A stretch of 64,000 bases of DNA from Oscillospiraceae bacterium. Lineage in GTDB: Bacteria > Bacillota > Clostridia > Oscillospirales > Oscillospiraceae. Where the stretch lies: positions 16,665 to 80,664 of the forward strand of contig CACZKM010000003.1 in NCBI GenBank assembly GCA_902781745.1, written 5' to 3'. The notes beneath the pieces were generated by a model. That model did not search any database, was not told the origin of the DNA, and worked only from the letters and a program-made list of their open reading frames with translations. The translations under genes were made by a program, and so were the position numbers. Shown here in pieces: positions 36,827 through 45,975 of this stretch; within the stretch, counting starts at the first letter, position 1, and every line of letters starts with the position of its first letter.

Positions 36827-37939
36827 TCAGGTAAAATCGGACTTAAGCCGCACCGGCAGGACCATGAAGAGGAAGTTCTCCTCCCCCTCCGCCGGCACGA
36901 TGACGCAGGGAGTGATGGGGCTGGAGAGCTCCAGGACCACCTGGTCGCAGGAGGCCGCCCGGAGGGCGTCCATCATATATTTATTGTTGAAGCCGATCTC
37001 CATGCCCCCGCCGTCGCCGGCCGCCGGGCAGCAGTCGTGGGCGTTGCCCACGGCGGTGCGGGTGGTGATGTCGATGGAGTCCTCCCCCATGACGCACCGC
37101 AGAGGGCTCTTGAGCTTTTCGCTGACGATGAGGGAGACCCGCTCGATGCAGGAGAGGAGCTGCCGCCGGTCCACGTTGATCTTCACGGGGTTGTTCCGGG
37201 GGATGGCCTGGCGCCAGGCCAGGAACTCGCCCTCCAGCCGCCGGGTGATGAGGATGGTGTCGTCGATGTGGAAGAGGATGTGCCGGGAGCCCTGGTGGAC
37301 CCGGACGGGGTCGGACACGTCCTTGCAGATCCGCTCCACCTCCGTCAGGGAGGCCCCGGGGACCACGAACTGGAACTGCCCGATCTCCTCCACGGGCTCC
37401 TTCCGCAGGGCCAGCCGGAAGCCGTCCACCGCCACGATGGTGAGGGTCTCCTCCTCCACCACAAAGAGGGATCCGGTGTGGATGGGCCGGCTCTCGTCCT
37501 GGCTGACGGCGAAAAGGGTCTGGCCGATCATGGACTTCAGGGTCTGCTGGGGAAGGGTCAGGGAGTTCTGGTATTCCACGGTGGGCAGCTCCGGGAAGTC
37601 GTCGGGGTCGATGCCCATGAGGTCGAACTCGCTCATGCCGCAGGCCAGGTGGACCTTCAGCTTCTCCTCCTGGAAGAGGACCACGTCATCTGGCATCTTC
37701 CGGATGATCTCCCCCAGGAGCCGGGCGGGAAGGACCAGGGAGCCGGCCTCGTCCACCTCGGCGGAGAAGGAGGAGCGGATCCCCGTCTCCTGGTTGTAGC
37801 CGGTGACGTTGACCGTCCCCATAATGTCCGCCTCCAGCAGAAGGCCCTCCAGGGCGGGAATGGTGCTTTTCATCGACACCGCCCGGGCCGCTGTGGAGAC
37901 GGCGCTCTGGATCAATGCTTTTTCACAATGGAATTTCAT
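36827..37939 (-). CDS. dnaN: DNA polymerase III beta subunit (sliding clamp)
   Basis: The 370-residue ring subunit tethers the replicative polymerase. The three clamp domains are seen in MKFHCEKALIQSAVSTAARAV, IRKMPDDVVLFQEEKLKV and the C-terminal ENFLFMVLPVRL, which ends with the conserved PVRL-type motif. CGGAGG precedes the ATG. oriC lies immediately upstream, between it and dnaA. Confidence 0.98.
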   Translation of the reverse strand: MKFHCEKALIQSAVSTAARAVSMKSTIPALEGLLLEADIMGTVNVTGYNQETGIRSSFSAEVDEAGSLVLPARLLGEIIRKMPDDVVLFQEEKLKVHLACGMSEFDLMGIDPDDFPELPTVEYQNSLTLPQQTLKSMIGQTLFAVSQDESRPIHTGSLFVVEEETLTIVAVDGFRLALRKEPVEEIGQFQFVVPGASLTEVERICKDVSDPVRVHQGSRHILFHIDDTILITRRLEGEFLAWRQAIPRNNPVKINVDRRQLLSCIERVSLIVSEKLKSPLRCVMGEDSIDITTRTAVGNAHDCCPAAGDGGGMEIGFNNKYMMDALRAASCDQVVLELSSPITPCVIVPAEGEENFLFMVLPVRLKSDFT

Positions 37940-37989
37940 GGTAAGCCTCCGTTTTTAAGGTTCCCGCCCCCGGATAGAGAGAACAGGAG

Positions 37990-38160
37990 AAAAAAATCGT
38001 AATAGCAGTAGGGGTGTGGGAACTGTGGAAAACCGGGATTTTTCCCGGGAAACCTGGATTTTTTTGTCCACAGGCCCCCGCCGGACAGTGGACAGGCCTG
38101 TGGGGAAGGCCGGGACCTGCCCCGACAGTTTTCCACAATGCACAGGTCTTGTGGAAAGGG
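37990..38160. other. replication origin (oriC) in the dnaA-dnaN gap
   Basis: DnaA-box-like 9-mers cluster here: TGTGGGAAC (38015-38023), TGTGGAAAA (38024-38032, a perfect box on the reverse strand), TTGTCCACA (38064-38072), TGTGGGGAA (38099-38107), TTTTCCACA (38129-38137, perfect) and TGTGGAAAG (38150-38158). Reading away from the first two boxes there is a GGGG cluster and then TAATAGCAGTAG (38000-38011), which read 3' to 5' is GAT-GAC-GAT-AAT, a DnaA-trio pattern, followed by a run of seven A. This order matches the basal unwinding element known from Bacillus and puts the melting site on the dnaN side. Confidence 0.82.
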
Positions 38161-38171
38161 GAAGGGCCGGA

Positions 38172-39491
38172 TCACCCGTACCGGGCGTTGATGTTGGCCT
38201 TGATGTCCTTGACGATCTCCTCGGTCTCCGGGTCCTCCTTGCACAGCTTTTCGATCCGGCTGATGGAGTGGAGGATGGTGGAGTGGTCCCGGTCCCCGAA
38301 CTCCTTGCCGATCTCCGCCAGGGAGAGCTTGGTGAGCTGCCGGGTGAGGAAGATGGCGATCTGCCGGGCCTTGTTGGTCTCCTTGGTGCGGCCGTGGCCC
38401 CGAAGGGCGCTCTCCTCGATGTCGTAGAACTTCCCCACCTCCTCGATGATGACCTCGGCGGTGGGAAGGATATCCGAGGTGTCCTTTAGAATGTCCCGGA
38501 CCACCCGGATCACCGTGGAGATGTTGATGTCGCTGTTCATCAGGTCCCGGTAGGCCAGCATCTTATTGACGGTCCCCTCGATCTGCCGGACGTTGGAGGT
38601 GATGTTCTCCGCCACATAGGTCAAAACCTCCTCGGGGAGCTCGATGCCCATGCGGATGGCCTTGTTCTTGATGATGGCCACTCTGGTCTCATAGTCCGGG
38701 GGCACGATGTCCGCCAGCAGACCCCATTCGAACCGGGTCTTCAGCCGGTCCTCCAGCCGGAGCATCTCCTTGGGGGGGCGGTCGGAGGTGAAGACGATCT
38801 GCTTCTTCTCCTCGTAGAGGGCATTGAAGGTGTGGAACATCTCCTCCTGGGTGGAGTCCCGCCCGGCGATGAACTGCACGTCGTCCATAAGAAAGACGTC
38901 CGCCGAGCGGTACTTGGCCCGGAACGCCTCGTTCTCCCGCTTCTGGATGGAGGTGATGAGCTCGTTGGTGAAGGCGTCTCCCCGGACATAGATGATCTTC
39001 CAGTCGGGGTGGGTGTTGTGGATCTCCCGGGCGATGGCGTAGAGCAGATGGGTCTTTCCCAGGCCGGACTCTCCGTAGATGAAGAGGGGATTGTAGGTCT
39101 GGCCGGGCATGGTGGCCACCGCCTGAGCCGCCGCGTGGGCGAACTTGTTGGAGTTGCCCACCACGAAGCGCTCGAAGGTGTAGTTCTCCGTGCCGGGGAA
39201 GAACCGCTGGGCCTCGGACTGCTGCCGGGCGTACCGCTCCTTCTCCTCCCGGCTGATGATCACCGCCTCCAGGTCAGCGGAGAAGAGGTCGTAGAGGGCC
39301 TTTTTGATATCCGGCAGATACCGGTCCTTGACCACGTCCCGCTTGAAGGGGACGGGGATGCACAAAATGAAGCGGTCCTCGGCCAGAGCCACGGGCTCGG
39401 CTTCCTCGAACCAGGTGGACAGGGTGGTGGGGGTCATGGTCTCTCCCAGGATGGCCAGCACCCGGTCCCAGATCTCTTGGGCGGAGTTCAT
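38172..39491 (-). CDS. dnaA: chromosomal replication initiator DnaA
   Basis: The 439-residue AAA+ protein has an N-terminal DnaB/oligomer domain, a short linker (about 85-105), Walker A GESGLGKTH at 140-148, Walker B VFLMDDVQFIAG, and a C-terminal HTH with the DnaA signature GDRDHSTILHSISRIE. AAAAGGAG precedes the ATG. It binds the boxes downstream of its own gene and transcribes toward dnaN. Confidence 0.98.
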   Translation of the reverse strand: MNSAQEIWDRVLAILGETMTPTTLSTWFEEAEPVALAEDRFILCIPVPFKRDVVKDRYLPDIKKALYDLFSADLEAVIISREEKERYARQQSEAQRFFPGTENYTFERFVVGNSNKFAHAAAQAVATMPGQTYNPLFIYGESGLGKTHLLYAIAREIHNTHPDWKIIYVRGDAFTNELITSIQKRENEAFRAKYRSADVFLMDDVQFIAGRDSTQEEMFHTFNALYEEKKQIVFTSDRPPKEMLRLEDRLKTRFEWGLLADIVPPDYETRVAIIKNKAIRMGIELPEEVLTYVAENITSNVRQIEGTVNKMLAYRDLMNSDINISTVIRVVRDILKDTSDILPTAEVIIEEVGKFYDIEESALRGHGRTKETNKARQIAIFLTRQLTKLSLAEIGKEFGDRDHSTILHSISRIEKLCKEDPETEEIVKDIKANINARYG

Positions 39492-39598
39492 GGATCGTCT
39501 CCTTTTCTCTGTCTGAAAGGCGGCGCGATACGCCGGAAAAGAGGGCCTCTCTGTTGGCGGAAAAACGGAAAAAAACAGAGGGGCACATTAACTGATTT

Positions 39599-39627
39599 AT
39601 TATATCAGAAGATTGCCCTGTTCGCAA
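39599..39627 (-). promoter_or_regulatory. promoter of dnaA
   Basis: On the reverse strand TTGCGA (39622-39627), 17 bases, TATAAT (39599-39604), about 108 bases before the dnaA start. The whole 39492-39953 gap is AT-rich in its middle (39590-39660) but holds no clear DnaA box and no gene. A second TATAAT near 39651-39656 lacks a convincing -35. Confidence 0.82.
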
Positions 39628-39797
39628 GGAAAAATGGGATTATATTTATATTATAAGGTAAGTTTTTCGCCCGAAATCGGGTCTTCGGTGCAAAAAATTT
39701 TTCCCGGAACTTGTGACCTCTCCCCAAAAGGGGCACAATATCTTGCGGAGGAAGGCAAAATGACGGGAACGGGCGGAGGCGGCGCGAAAAATTTGGG

Positions 39798-39827
39798 TTG
39801 ACACGGGGATTTCTTTTCCGCTATAAT
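39798..39827 (+). promoter_or_regulatory. promoter of the rpmH operon
   Basis: TTGACA (39798-39803), 18 bases, TATAAT (39822-39827): consensus boxes, as expected for a ribosomal protein operon. The leader of about 120 bases contains a GGCGGGAG/CTCCCGCC hairpin (39908-39925) just before the rpmH ribosome site. Confidence 0.88.
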
Positions 39828-39953
39828 ATCCTTTGCGTAACCGCGGGGATACCCGTGAAAGCGCCTGTTATTGTCGACCGCGGCCGGGGCGATCCGGCCG
39901 TTGTGGTGGGCGGGAGTTCTCCCGCCGGAAAAAGATACAGGAGGTGTATCAGT

Positions 39954-40088
39954 ATGGTTCGTACCTATCAGCCCAAGAAGCGTCAGCGCTCCAAGGAGCA
40001 CGGGTTCCGCAAGCGTATGGCGACCCGTAACGGCCGCAAGGTCCTGGCCCGTCGCCGCGCCAGAGGCCGTGCCCGCCTGACCCACTGA
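39954..40088 (+). CDS. rpmH: 50S ribosomal protein L34
   Basis: This 44-residue basic protein, [18 protein letters not shown] then [21 protein letters not shown], is a full-length L34. CAGGAGG lies upstream of the ATG at 39954. A longer open frame upstream is leader sequence. It is divergent from dnaA across the usual dnaA-rpmH gap and heads the rnpA-yidD-yidC-jag operon. Confidence 0.98.
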   Translation: MVRTYQPKKRQRSKEHGFRKRMATRNGRKVLARRRARGRARLTH

Positions 40089-40117
40089 TGCCAGGGGCAA
40101 TCGCATAAAGGAGACAA

Positions 40118-40147
40118 GGGCGGGGAAGGAACTTCCACCGCCCTTAT
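40118..40147 (+). promoter_or_regulatory. hairpin between rpmH and rnpA
   Basis: AAGGGCGG and CCGCCCTT form a stem around a GGAAGGAACTTCC inner palindrome. No T-run follows, so it is not a full terminator. It may process or stabilise the rpmH message and lower the expression of rnpA, which is needed in much smaller amounts. Confidence 0.5.
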
Positions 40148-40216
40148 CCAGGTTACAGAGCTTTTTCGGCTGTCGGGCCTTTATGCGGCTGTCTGTGATG
40201 TAAGGAGTACCGTTCC

Positions 40217-40570
40217 GTGAACTATACCGTTTCCCTGAAGGAAAACCGCGTCTTCCGCCGGCTCTACGCCAAGGGGAAGAGCGCGGTGGGCCCCGCCATG
40301 GTCCTCTACTGCCGGAAAAACGGCAGGAAGGAGAACCGCTTGGGCTTCACGGTGGGGACCAAGCTGGGTCACGCCGTGGTCCGCAACCGGGTCCGCCGCC
40401 GCCTGCGGGAGATCTACCGGCTCAACGAGGAGAAGCTCTCCCCCGGCTATGATATCGTCGTCGTGGCCCGGGTGAAGGCGGTCCACAGCCGGTATGATCA
40501 GTTGGAGCGGCAGTTCCTTTCCCTGGCAAACAAGCTGGGCCTTCTCACCCCGGAGGGACCTGTCTTATGA
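40217..40570 (+). CDS. rnpA: ribonuclease P protein component
   Basis: The 117-residue protein partner of RNase P, which matures tRNA 5' ends, shows the family signature [29 protein letters not shown] (the RNR motif). It follows rpmH in the standard order. Its end overlaps the yidD start by four bases. Confidence 0.96.
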   Translation: MNYTVSLKENRVFRRLYAKGKSAVGPAMVLYCRKNGRKENRLGFTVGTKLGHAVVRNRVRRRLREIYRLNEEKLSPGYDIVVVARVKAVHSRYDQLERQFLSLANKLGLLTPEGPVL

Positions 40571-40785
40571 AAGCCATCCTGCTCTGGATGATCCGATTCT
40601 ATCGGAAGCACATATCCCCTGCCTTTCCCCCCTGCTGCCGCTTCATCCCCACCTGCTCGGCCTACGCCCTGGAGGCGGTGGAAAAATACGGCGCCTGGAA
40701 GGGGGGCTGGCTGGCTGTGCGCAGGATCCTGCGCTGCAACCCCTTCCACAAGCAGGACGGCATCGAATACGACCCGGTGCCCTGA
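40567..40785 (+). CDS. yidD: membrane protein insertion efficiency factor YidD
   Basis: This 72-residue protein has the YidD pattern: [37 protein letters not shown] and [20 protein letters not shown], with the conserved cysteines. It binds the membrane peripherally and aids YidC-dependent insertion. Its ATG overlaps the rnpA stop (ATGA), indicating coupled translation. A short untranslated gap of 116 bases then leads to yidC. Confidence 0.95.
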   Translation: MKAILLWMIRFYRKHISPAFPPCCRFIPTCSAYALEAVEKYGAWKGGWLAVRRILRCNPFHKQDGIEYDPVP

Positions 40786-40901
40786 TCACGGGCGGACCCG
40801 TCTTCCCGGCCATGGACCGGGAGAGGGACCTGCCAGCGGTGAGACCGACCGGCGATCCGGCCTAGTGCGCCGGGACCCCATCAACACCTGGAGGCGCTGC
40901 C

Positions 40902-42221
40902 ATGAGCATCATCTTAACACCCTTTGCCAAGCTGCTTTTGCTGTTCTACGACATCACCGGCAGCTATGGTATGTCGCTGCTCCTCTTCTGTCTTGTGATC
41001 CGTCTGATCCTCTTCCCCTTCTTCCTGAAGGGCCGGAAGAGCATGCTCTCCATGAGCGGTCTGACGGAAAAGCAGAAGGTGCTGCAGCAGAAGTACGCCC
41101 GGGACCGGCAGAAATACAGCGAGGAGCTCCAGAAGCTCTACGACGAGGAGGGCATCAAGCCCTCCAGCGGCTGTCTGTGGTCCTTCCTCCCCCTGCCCTT
41201 CCTGATGGCCATTTACGGCATCATCCGCCGGCCTCTGACCTACCTCATGAGCATGACCTCGGACAACATCGAGTCCGTGTACTACCTGCTCTATAACGAG
41301 ACCCTCAGCGGACGGAGCGCCAACGCGGAGCTGTCCATGGCCCAGGACGTGTTCATCAACTACGACAAGATCGTCTCGGCCATCCCCGACCTGGCCAACA
41401 TGCCCAAGATCGACTTCTCCTTCCTGGGCCTGAACCTCACCGAGACCCCCCACTTCATGTTCTGGAACCAGGAGAACGTGGGCTATGCCTTCGGCCTGTG
41501 GCTCATCCCCGTGGTCTCCGCCGTGCTCAGCGTGGTGTCCATGATCGTCACCAACCGCATCAACGCCAGCATCCTGGGCACCGAGAAGGTCATCGACCAG
41601 AGCCAGCGGACCACCATGATCATCATGCCCCTGTTCTCCCTGTGGATCTGCTTCACCCTCCCCGCCGCCCTGGGCGTGTACTGGATCGGCAACAGCATCG
41701 TGGCCATTCTCCAGGAGATCGCCAACATCCCCTTCCTGAAAAAGCACCTGGTCAAGCTGGAGGCGGACAAGGTCAAGCGGAAGGAGGAGGCCAAGGAGCG
41801 GGTCAAGCAGGAAAAGAAGGCCCAGGCCGAGGCCAAGAAAAAGGCCCAGGAGGAAATGCGCCGCATCCAGATGGAGCGGAAGCTGAACAAGAGCGTCGCC
41901 GGCGCCAGCCGGGAGGGCCTGCGGGCCTACGCCCGGGGCCGGATGTACGACCCCGACCGCTATCCCTCCTTCCCCTACCAGGACCCCAACGAGCTCATCC
42001 TTGCCAAGCTGGCCCAGATAGAGGAGGCCAAGGCCTCCAAGGGCAAGAAAAAGACCCAGGCCGCCGCGCCCGCGGAGCCCGAGGCCCAGCAGCCCGCCGC
42101 CCAGGAGGTCCCGGAGACCGTCCAGGCCGTGGAGGCCCCCGCCCCCGAGGCCGAGGTCGCCGAGGAGGCCTTTGTGGAGGAATCCTTCCTGGAGGAGCCG
42201 GAAGGCACGGAAGAAGAGTAA
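40902..42221 (+). CDS. yidC: YidC/Oxa1-family membrane protein insertase
   Basis: The 439-residue insertase has the Oxa1/YidC core: a first membrane helix (SYGMSLLLFCLVIRLILFPF, with the groove Arg), the charged cytoplasmic loop LTEKQKVLQQKYARDRQKY, then further helices ending with ALGVYWIGNSIVAILQEIANI. The last 130 residues are a Lys-rich, then Ala/Pro/Glu-rich cytoplasmic tail, longer than in Bacillus SpoIIIJ and likely to contact ribosomes or Jag. There is no lipobox signal. It is followed by jag. Confidence 0.95.
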   Translation: MSIILTPFAKLLLLFYDITGSYGMSLLLFCLVIRLILFPFFLKGRKSMLSMSGLTEKQKVLQQKYARDRQKYSEELQKLYDEEGIKPSSGCLWSFLPLPFLMAIYGIIRRPLTYLMSMTSDNIESVYYLLYNETLSGRSANAELSMAQDVFINYDKIVSAIPDLANMPKIDFSFLGLNLTETPHFMFWNQENVGYAFGLWLIPVVSAVLSVVSMIVTNRINASILGTEKVIDQSQRTTMIIMPLFSLWICFTLPAALGVYWIGNSIVAILQEIANIPFLKKHLVKLEADKVKRKEEAKERVKQEKKAQAEAKKKAQEEMRRIQMERKLNKSVAGASREGLRAYARGRMYDPDRYPSFPYQDPNELILAKLAQIEEAKASKGKKKTQAAAPAEPEAQQPAAQEVPETVQAVEAPAPEAEVAEEAFVEESFLEEPEGTEEE

Positions 42222-42262
42222 GTCGCCCACACTACGCAAACCACTAAGGAGACGAACACCTT

Positions 42263-43108
42263 ATGATCAAAACATTGGAAACCACCGGCAGGACCGAAGA
42301 GGCTGCCGTTCAGAGCGCCCTGGACCAGTTGGGTCTGGACCGGGACAGCGTCTCTGTGGAGATCCTGGAGCGGGCCAAGAAGGGCTTTCTCGGCATCGGC
42401 GGCACCCTGGCCAAGGTGAAGGTGACCTATGAGGTCCCCGACCCCGTGGAGCCTGTGAAGGCCGCCCCCGCCGCTCCCCCGGTCGTCGAGACCCCCGCTC
42501 CCGCTGTGAAGGAGGCCCCTGCTGCCCCTGTGGAGAAAGCCCCCGTTGTGGAGGCCGCCCCGGAACCCGCCCCCCCGGCCCCCGTGGAAGAGGGACCCGC
42601 TGTGGAAGCCCCCCCTGAGGAGGAGATCCCGGAGGCCCCCGCCGACCTGGAGGGCCGCATCCGCGCCTTCCTGTCCGGTCTGCTGGAGCACATGGGCATC
42701 GAGGCGGAGATCAACGTGGGTCCCAAGACCGAGAACGGCATCCTGGTGACTCTGGAGGGCCCCAAGCTGGGGGCGCTTATCGGCCACCGGGGGGAGACCC
42801 TGGACGCGGTGCAGCAGCTGACCAACTACTCGGTCAACCGGGGCCGCACCCACCGGACCCGCATTCACATCGACGCGGAGAACTACCGGGCCAAGCGGGA
42901 GGAATCCCTGAAGCGGCTGGCCAACAAGGTGGCCGGGAAGGTGGTCAAGTACCGCCGGAACATCACCCTGGAGCCCATGAACGCCTACGAGCGCCATGTG
43001 ATCCACGAGGCCCTGCAGGATTACCCCGACGTGATCACCTATTCCACCGGGACCGAGCCCAACCGCCGCACGGTGGTGGCCTTCTCCCGTGGAAAACACG
43101 CATACTAA
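42263..43108 (+). CDS. jag: Jag/KhpB RNA-binding protein
   Basis: The 281-residue protein has an N-terminal Jag_N domain (ETTGRTEEAAVQSALDQLGL, KKGFLGIGG; 1-52), an Ala/Pro/Glu-rich linker (about 58-125), a KH-II domain (LGALIGHRGETLDAVQ, about 168-185) and an R3H domain (NAYERHVIHEAL, about 240-251). KhpB pairs with KhpA to bind RNA and influences cell division and elongation. It is the last gene of the rpmH operon. Confidence 0.95.
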   Translation: MIKTLETTGRTEEAAVQSALDQLGLDRDSVSVEILERAKKGFLGIGGTLAKVKVTYEVPDPVEPVKAAPAAPPVVETPAPAVKEAPAAPVEKAPVVEAAPEPAPPAPVEEGPAVEAPPEEEIPEAPADLEGRIRAFLSGLLEHMGIEAEINVGPKTENGILVTLEGPKLGALIGHRGETLDAVQQLTNYSVNRGRTHRTRIHIDAENYRAKREESLKRLANKVAGKVVKYRRNITLEPMNAYERHVIHEALQDYPDVITYSTGTEPNRRTVVAFSRGKHAY

Positions 43109-43128
43109 TAAGTTTGACACAGAAAAAG

Positions 43129-43162
43129 AACGGCGGGGGGCTTGTACTTCCGCCGTTTTTTC
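43129..43162 (+). terminator. terminator of the rpmH-jag operon
   Basis: AACGGCGG (43129-43136) pairs with CCGCCGTT (43150-43157), followed by TTTTT. Confidence 0.9.
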
Positions 43163-43199
43163 TGTATGATGGGGTATAGTGTAAAAGGAGGGATGCGCC

Positions 43200-44165
43200 A
43201 TGACGTTCCGAGACCGTATCCACCCCCAGCTTCGCGGCTGGTACGACGCCTCCGGCGGCTTTGACTTCGACCACCTGGAGGAATTCGTTGCCAAGTGCAA
43301 CGCCGCCGAGCTGGCCAACCTGAAGGAAGACCCCCTGGTCTCGGTCCGGGACCGGATGATCCCCGGCCCCGACGGCGCGCCGGAGGTGAAGGTCCGGATC
43401 TATCAGCCTGCCAAGGGGGCTGGCCGGCCCCTCCCCTGCCTCTTCTTCTACCACGGCGGCGGGTTCCTCTTCGGCACGGTATACCGCCAGGAGAACCTGT
43501 GCCAGCGGTATGTGAAAAACGTGGGCTGTATGGTGGTCTCCGTGGAGTACCGCCTGGCCCCCCAGTGGAAGGCCCCAGCCCAGTTGGAGGACTGCTACGC
43601 CGCCCTCACCTGGGTCTATGACAACGCCGCCGAGCTGGGGGTGGACCGGGACCGTCTGGCGGTCTCCGGCCTGTCCGCCGGCGGGAACCTGGCGGCGGCC
43701 ATGGCCCTGTATGTCCGGGAGAAGAAGGGCCCGAAGCTCTGCCTGCAGATGCCTCTGTACGCCGAGCTGGACTACACCCTGGACACCCCCTCGGCCCGGG
43801 AGATCACGGACACCAAGGTCTGGTGCCGGGACAACTGCGAAAAGTCCTGGGACAAGGTCCTCAGCCCCGGCAAGCTTCCCTCTCCCTTTGAGTCCCCGGC
43901 CCTGGCCAAGGACCTGACGGGGCTGCCGCCTCTCTTCTCCTACATCGGGCAGTTGGACCCCGGGCGGGATGAGAATATCGCCTATTGGACCCGGCTGATG
44001 GACGCGGGGGTGGCGTGTGAATACCACGTGTTCCCGGGGTGTTATCACTGCTTTGAGCTCAGCGTGCCGGATGCCGATTTCAGTAAAGTCGCTTATGAGC
44101 TGACCTATGCCGCTTTGAAGCGGGCGTTTGGGGTTGAGGATGGATCGACCGATCCTGCGGAGTGA
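43200..44165 (+). CDS. alpha/beta hydrolase of the acetyl esterase/HSL family
   Basis: The 321-residue protein has the HSL-family oxyanion motif YHGGGFLFG (about 86-94), SVEYRLAPQWKAPA, the nucleophile motif GLSAGGNLAAA (Ser about 160), acid residues in QLDPGRDENI and the catalytic His in GCYHCFEL. The family cleaves short acyl esters. It has its own AAAGGAGG site and stands alone between jag and the repeat block. The usual mnmE gene of this region is not here. Confidence 0.9.
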   Translation: MTFRDRIHPQLRGWYDASGGFDFDHLEEFVAKCNAAELANLKEDPLVSVRDRMIPGPDGAPEVKVRIYQPAKGAGRPLPCLFFYHGGGFLFGTVYRQENLCQRYVKNVGCMVVSVEYRLAPQWKAPAQLEDCYAALTWVYDNAAELGVDRDRLAVSGLSAGGNLAAAMALYVREKKGPKLCLQMPLYAELDYTLDTPSAREITDTKVWCRDNCEKSWDKVLSPGKLPSPFESPALAKDLTGLPPLFSYIGQLDPGRDENIAYWTRLMDAGVACEYHVFPGCYHCFELSVPDADFSKVAYELTYAALKRAFGVEDGSTDPAE

Positions 44166-44204
44166 GGGGGCGTTGTGCCTCGTTGTCTGTGGTTCTGCAG
44201 TTAT

Positions 44205-45150
44205 GTAGTCTGTTAGGGCGACGCCCTGCGAGTGTCCTCGCCGGACGGGCGCCCTCCCGGGCGGGTCGAACAGTCCGGGGGACTGTTCGATCAAATCCAA
44301 AGCGAAGCAACCTTGATTCTTCCCGGCTTTGGGGGAAAACGCCAGGGGGTTCCCCCCTGGACCCCCTTGTTTATGAGCGCTCGCGTCGGTGGGGTGTTCT
44401 GCTTTCGAAAACTTCTGCACCCGTTCTATTGTGGTGCAGGTGCTTTCAGTTTCCGACGCATCGAAGTTAGGTTGATGAATACTGGATTTTGTGGGGATAG
44501 TTGCTGTTGGCTGCATGGAAGAAGCCCGTAAAAAGCCTTCCCCCTGGGGGCCGAGAGGCTGGTGCGGCCTAAAAAACATAGTACAGCCTTACAAGAAACG
44601 TAGCGCCTCTTGCCTCCCCTTACTAAGGGGAGGGGGACCGCCGAAGGCGGTGGAAGGGTGGCTACGTTGCAGGGAGCGATATCGTTGCGATAGAAGACAG
44701 GACGTATTGCCTCTTATACGCAGCGATACTGCGTCCCTTAACGTCTCCACCCCCCAGTCGCCTACGGCGACAGCCCCCCTTGGCAAGGGGGGCCGAGAGG
44801 TTTGAGCAACCCCGCAAACAAAGCAAAAGCTGCCCACAAATCAGCAAAGGGCTACTATCCCCACATAATCCAAATCTCAACAACCAAACACAAAAACAGT
44901 TGCAGGCGGCAACAGCAAGCGACCACATGGCGCGTGCCAAGCAACGACCGGCGGGATCTCCACGAGTCCCCGGGGTCCAGGGGGGCGCACCCCCCTGGTG
45001 CTTTTCCCCCGGCTTTTCCAGAAAAGCCGGAAAGAATCAAGGTAGCTTCGCTTTGGATTTGATCGAACAGTCCCCCGGACTGTTCGACCAGGCCGGGCAG
45101 GCCACTCCCGGTAGGGCCGCAACCCTACACCGGTGCGTAACAGCAGGAGT
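44205..45150. repeat. repeat block, inverted relative to the 34.5-35.4 kb element
   Basis: Two parts match the element between remB and recF in opposite orientation: 44210-44525 with 35075-35345, and 44855-45145 with 34560-34860. Shared runs include TAGGTTGATGAATACTGG, GGATTTTGTGGGGATAGTTG and TTGTTGAGATTTGGATTATG. The middle (44540-44840) differs and carries other inverted-repeat modules. The palindromes at 44265-44290 and 45063-45087 are the TCGAACAGTCC/GGACTGTTCGA type. No credible gene lies in 44166-45201. Confidence 0.8.
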
Positions 45151-45201
45151 AACCCTCACATTATTTGGAACTATATGAGTATGAGAAGGAGGCCCGGCGC
45201 C

Positions 45202-45939
45202 ATGCAACTGGATCAAACCCTCCAGGCGCGTATGAACCACCGCCGCCTGGCCCACGCCTACCTCCTCACCGGCCGGGACCGCCGGGAGCTGGCCGACACC
45301 CTGGCCGCCGCTCTGGTCTGCACCGGGGACGCCCCCCCCTGCATGGCCTGCACCGCCTGCCGGAAGGCCACTCAGAACATCCACCCCGACGTGGTCCGCC
45401 TGGACCCCGACGGGGAGGGGCTGAAGGCCGAGGCCGTCCGGGACCTCCGGGCCGACGCCTACATCCGCCCCAACGAGGCCCAGCGGAAGGTCTACATCCT
45501 CTGCCACAGCGAGCTGCTCAACCCCACGGGGCAGAACATCCTGCTGAAACTCATCGAGGAGGGCCCGGCCTACGCCGCCTTCCTCTTCCTCACCCCCAAC
45601 CCCGAGCTCCTGCTCCCCACCATCCGCTCCCGGTGCGAGACCCTCCGGGCCCCCGGCGAGGAGGAGCAGGCCGCCACCGAGGACGGGAAGATTTTGGCGG
45701 ATTATATCCTCAACAGGGCCTCCCCGGCGGAGACTCTGCCCTTCCTGGTGGCCTTGGAGAAGCGGGACCGGGGAGAGATCGCCGCCCTCCTGGCGGAGAC
45801 CGCCGCCCGGCTCACCGAAGCCGCGAAGGAAAATCCCTCGGTGCTGGCGGTGCTGGACCGTCTGGATCCCATCCGGGCGGCCTGTGAATTCAACATCAGC
45901 GCCGGCCACCTGGCCGGCTGGATCGCCTCCGTCCTGTAA
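45202..45939 (+). CDS. holB: DNA polymerase III delta-prime subunit (HolB-like)
   Basis: The 245-residue protein is a short clamp-loader AAA+ subunit: RLAHAYLLTGRDRRELADTLA in the position of a degenerate P-loop, a zinc-type cluster C-x5-C-x2-C-x2-C (about 33-46), LKAEAVRDLRADAYIRPNEAQRKVYIL, NILLKLIEEGP and the SRC motif in TIRSRCETLR. Loss of Walker A is normal for delta-prime. The start at 45202 is fixed by AAGGAGG. holB followed by ricT is the standard order, though tmk is not in front. Confidence 0.9.
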   Translation: MQLDQTLQARMNHRRLAHAYLLTGRDRRELADTLAAALVCTGDAPPCMACTACRKATQNIHPDVVRLDPDGEGLKAEAVRDLRADAYIRPNEAQRKVYILCHSELLNPTGQNILLKLIEEGPAYAAFLFLTPNPELLLPTIRSRCETLRAPGEEEQAATEDGKILADYILNRASPAETLPFLVALEKRDRGEIAALLAETAARLTEAAKENPSVLAVLDRLDPIRAACEFNISAGHLAGWIASVL

Positions 45940-45975
45940 GGGACCGGAGGGGCAATCAAGAAGGAGAAACCCAAT

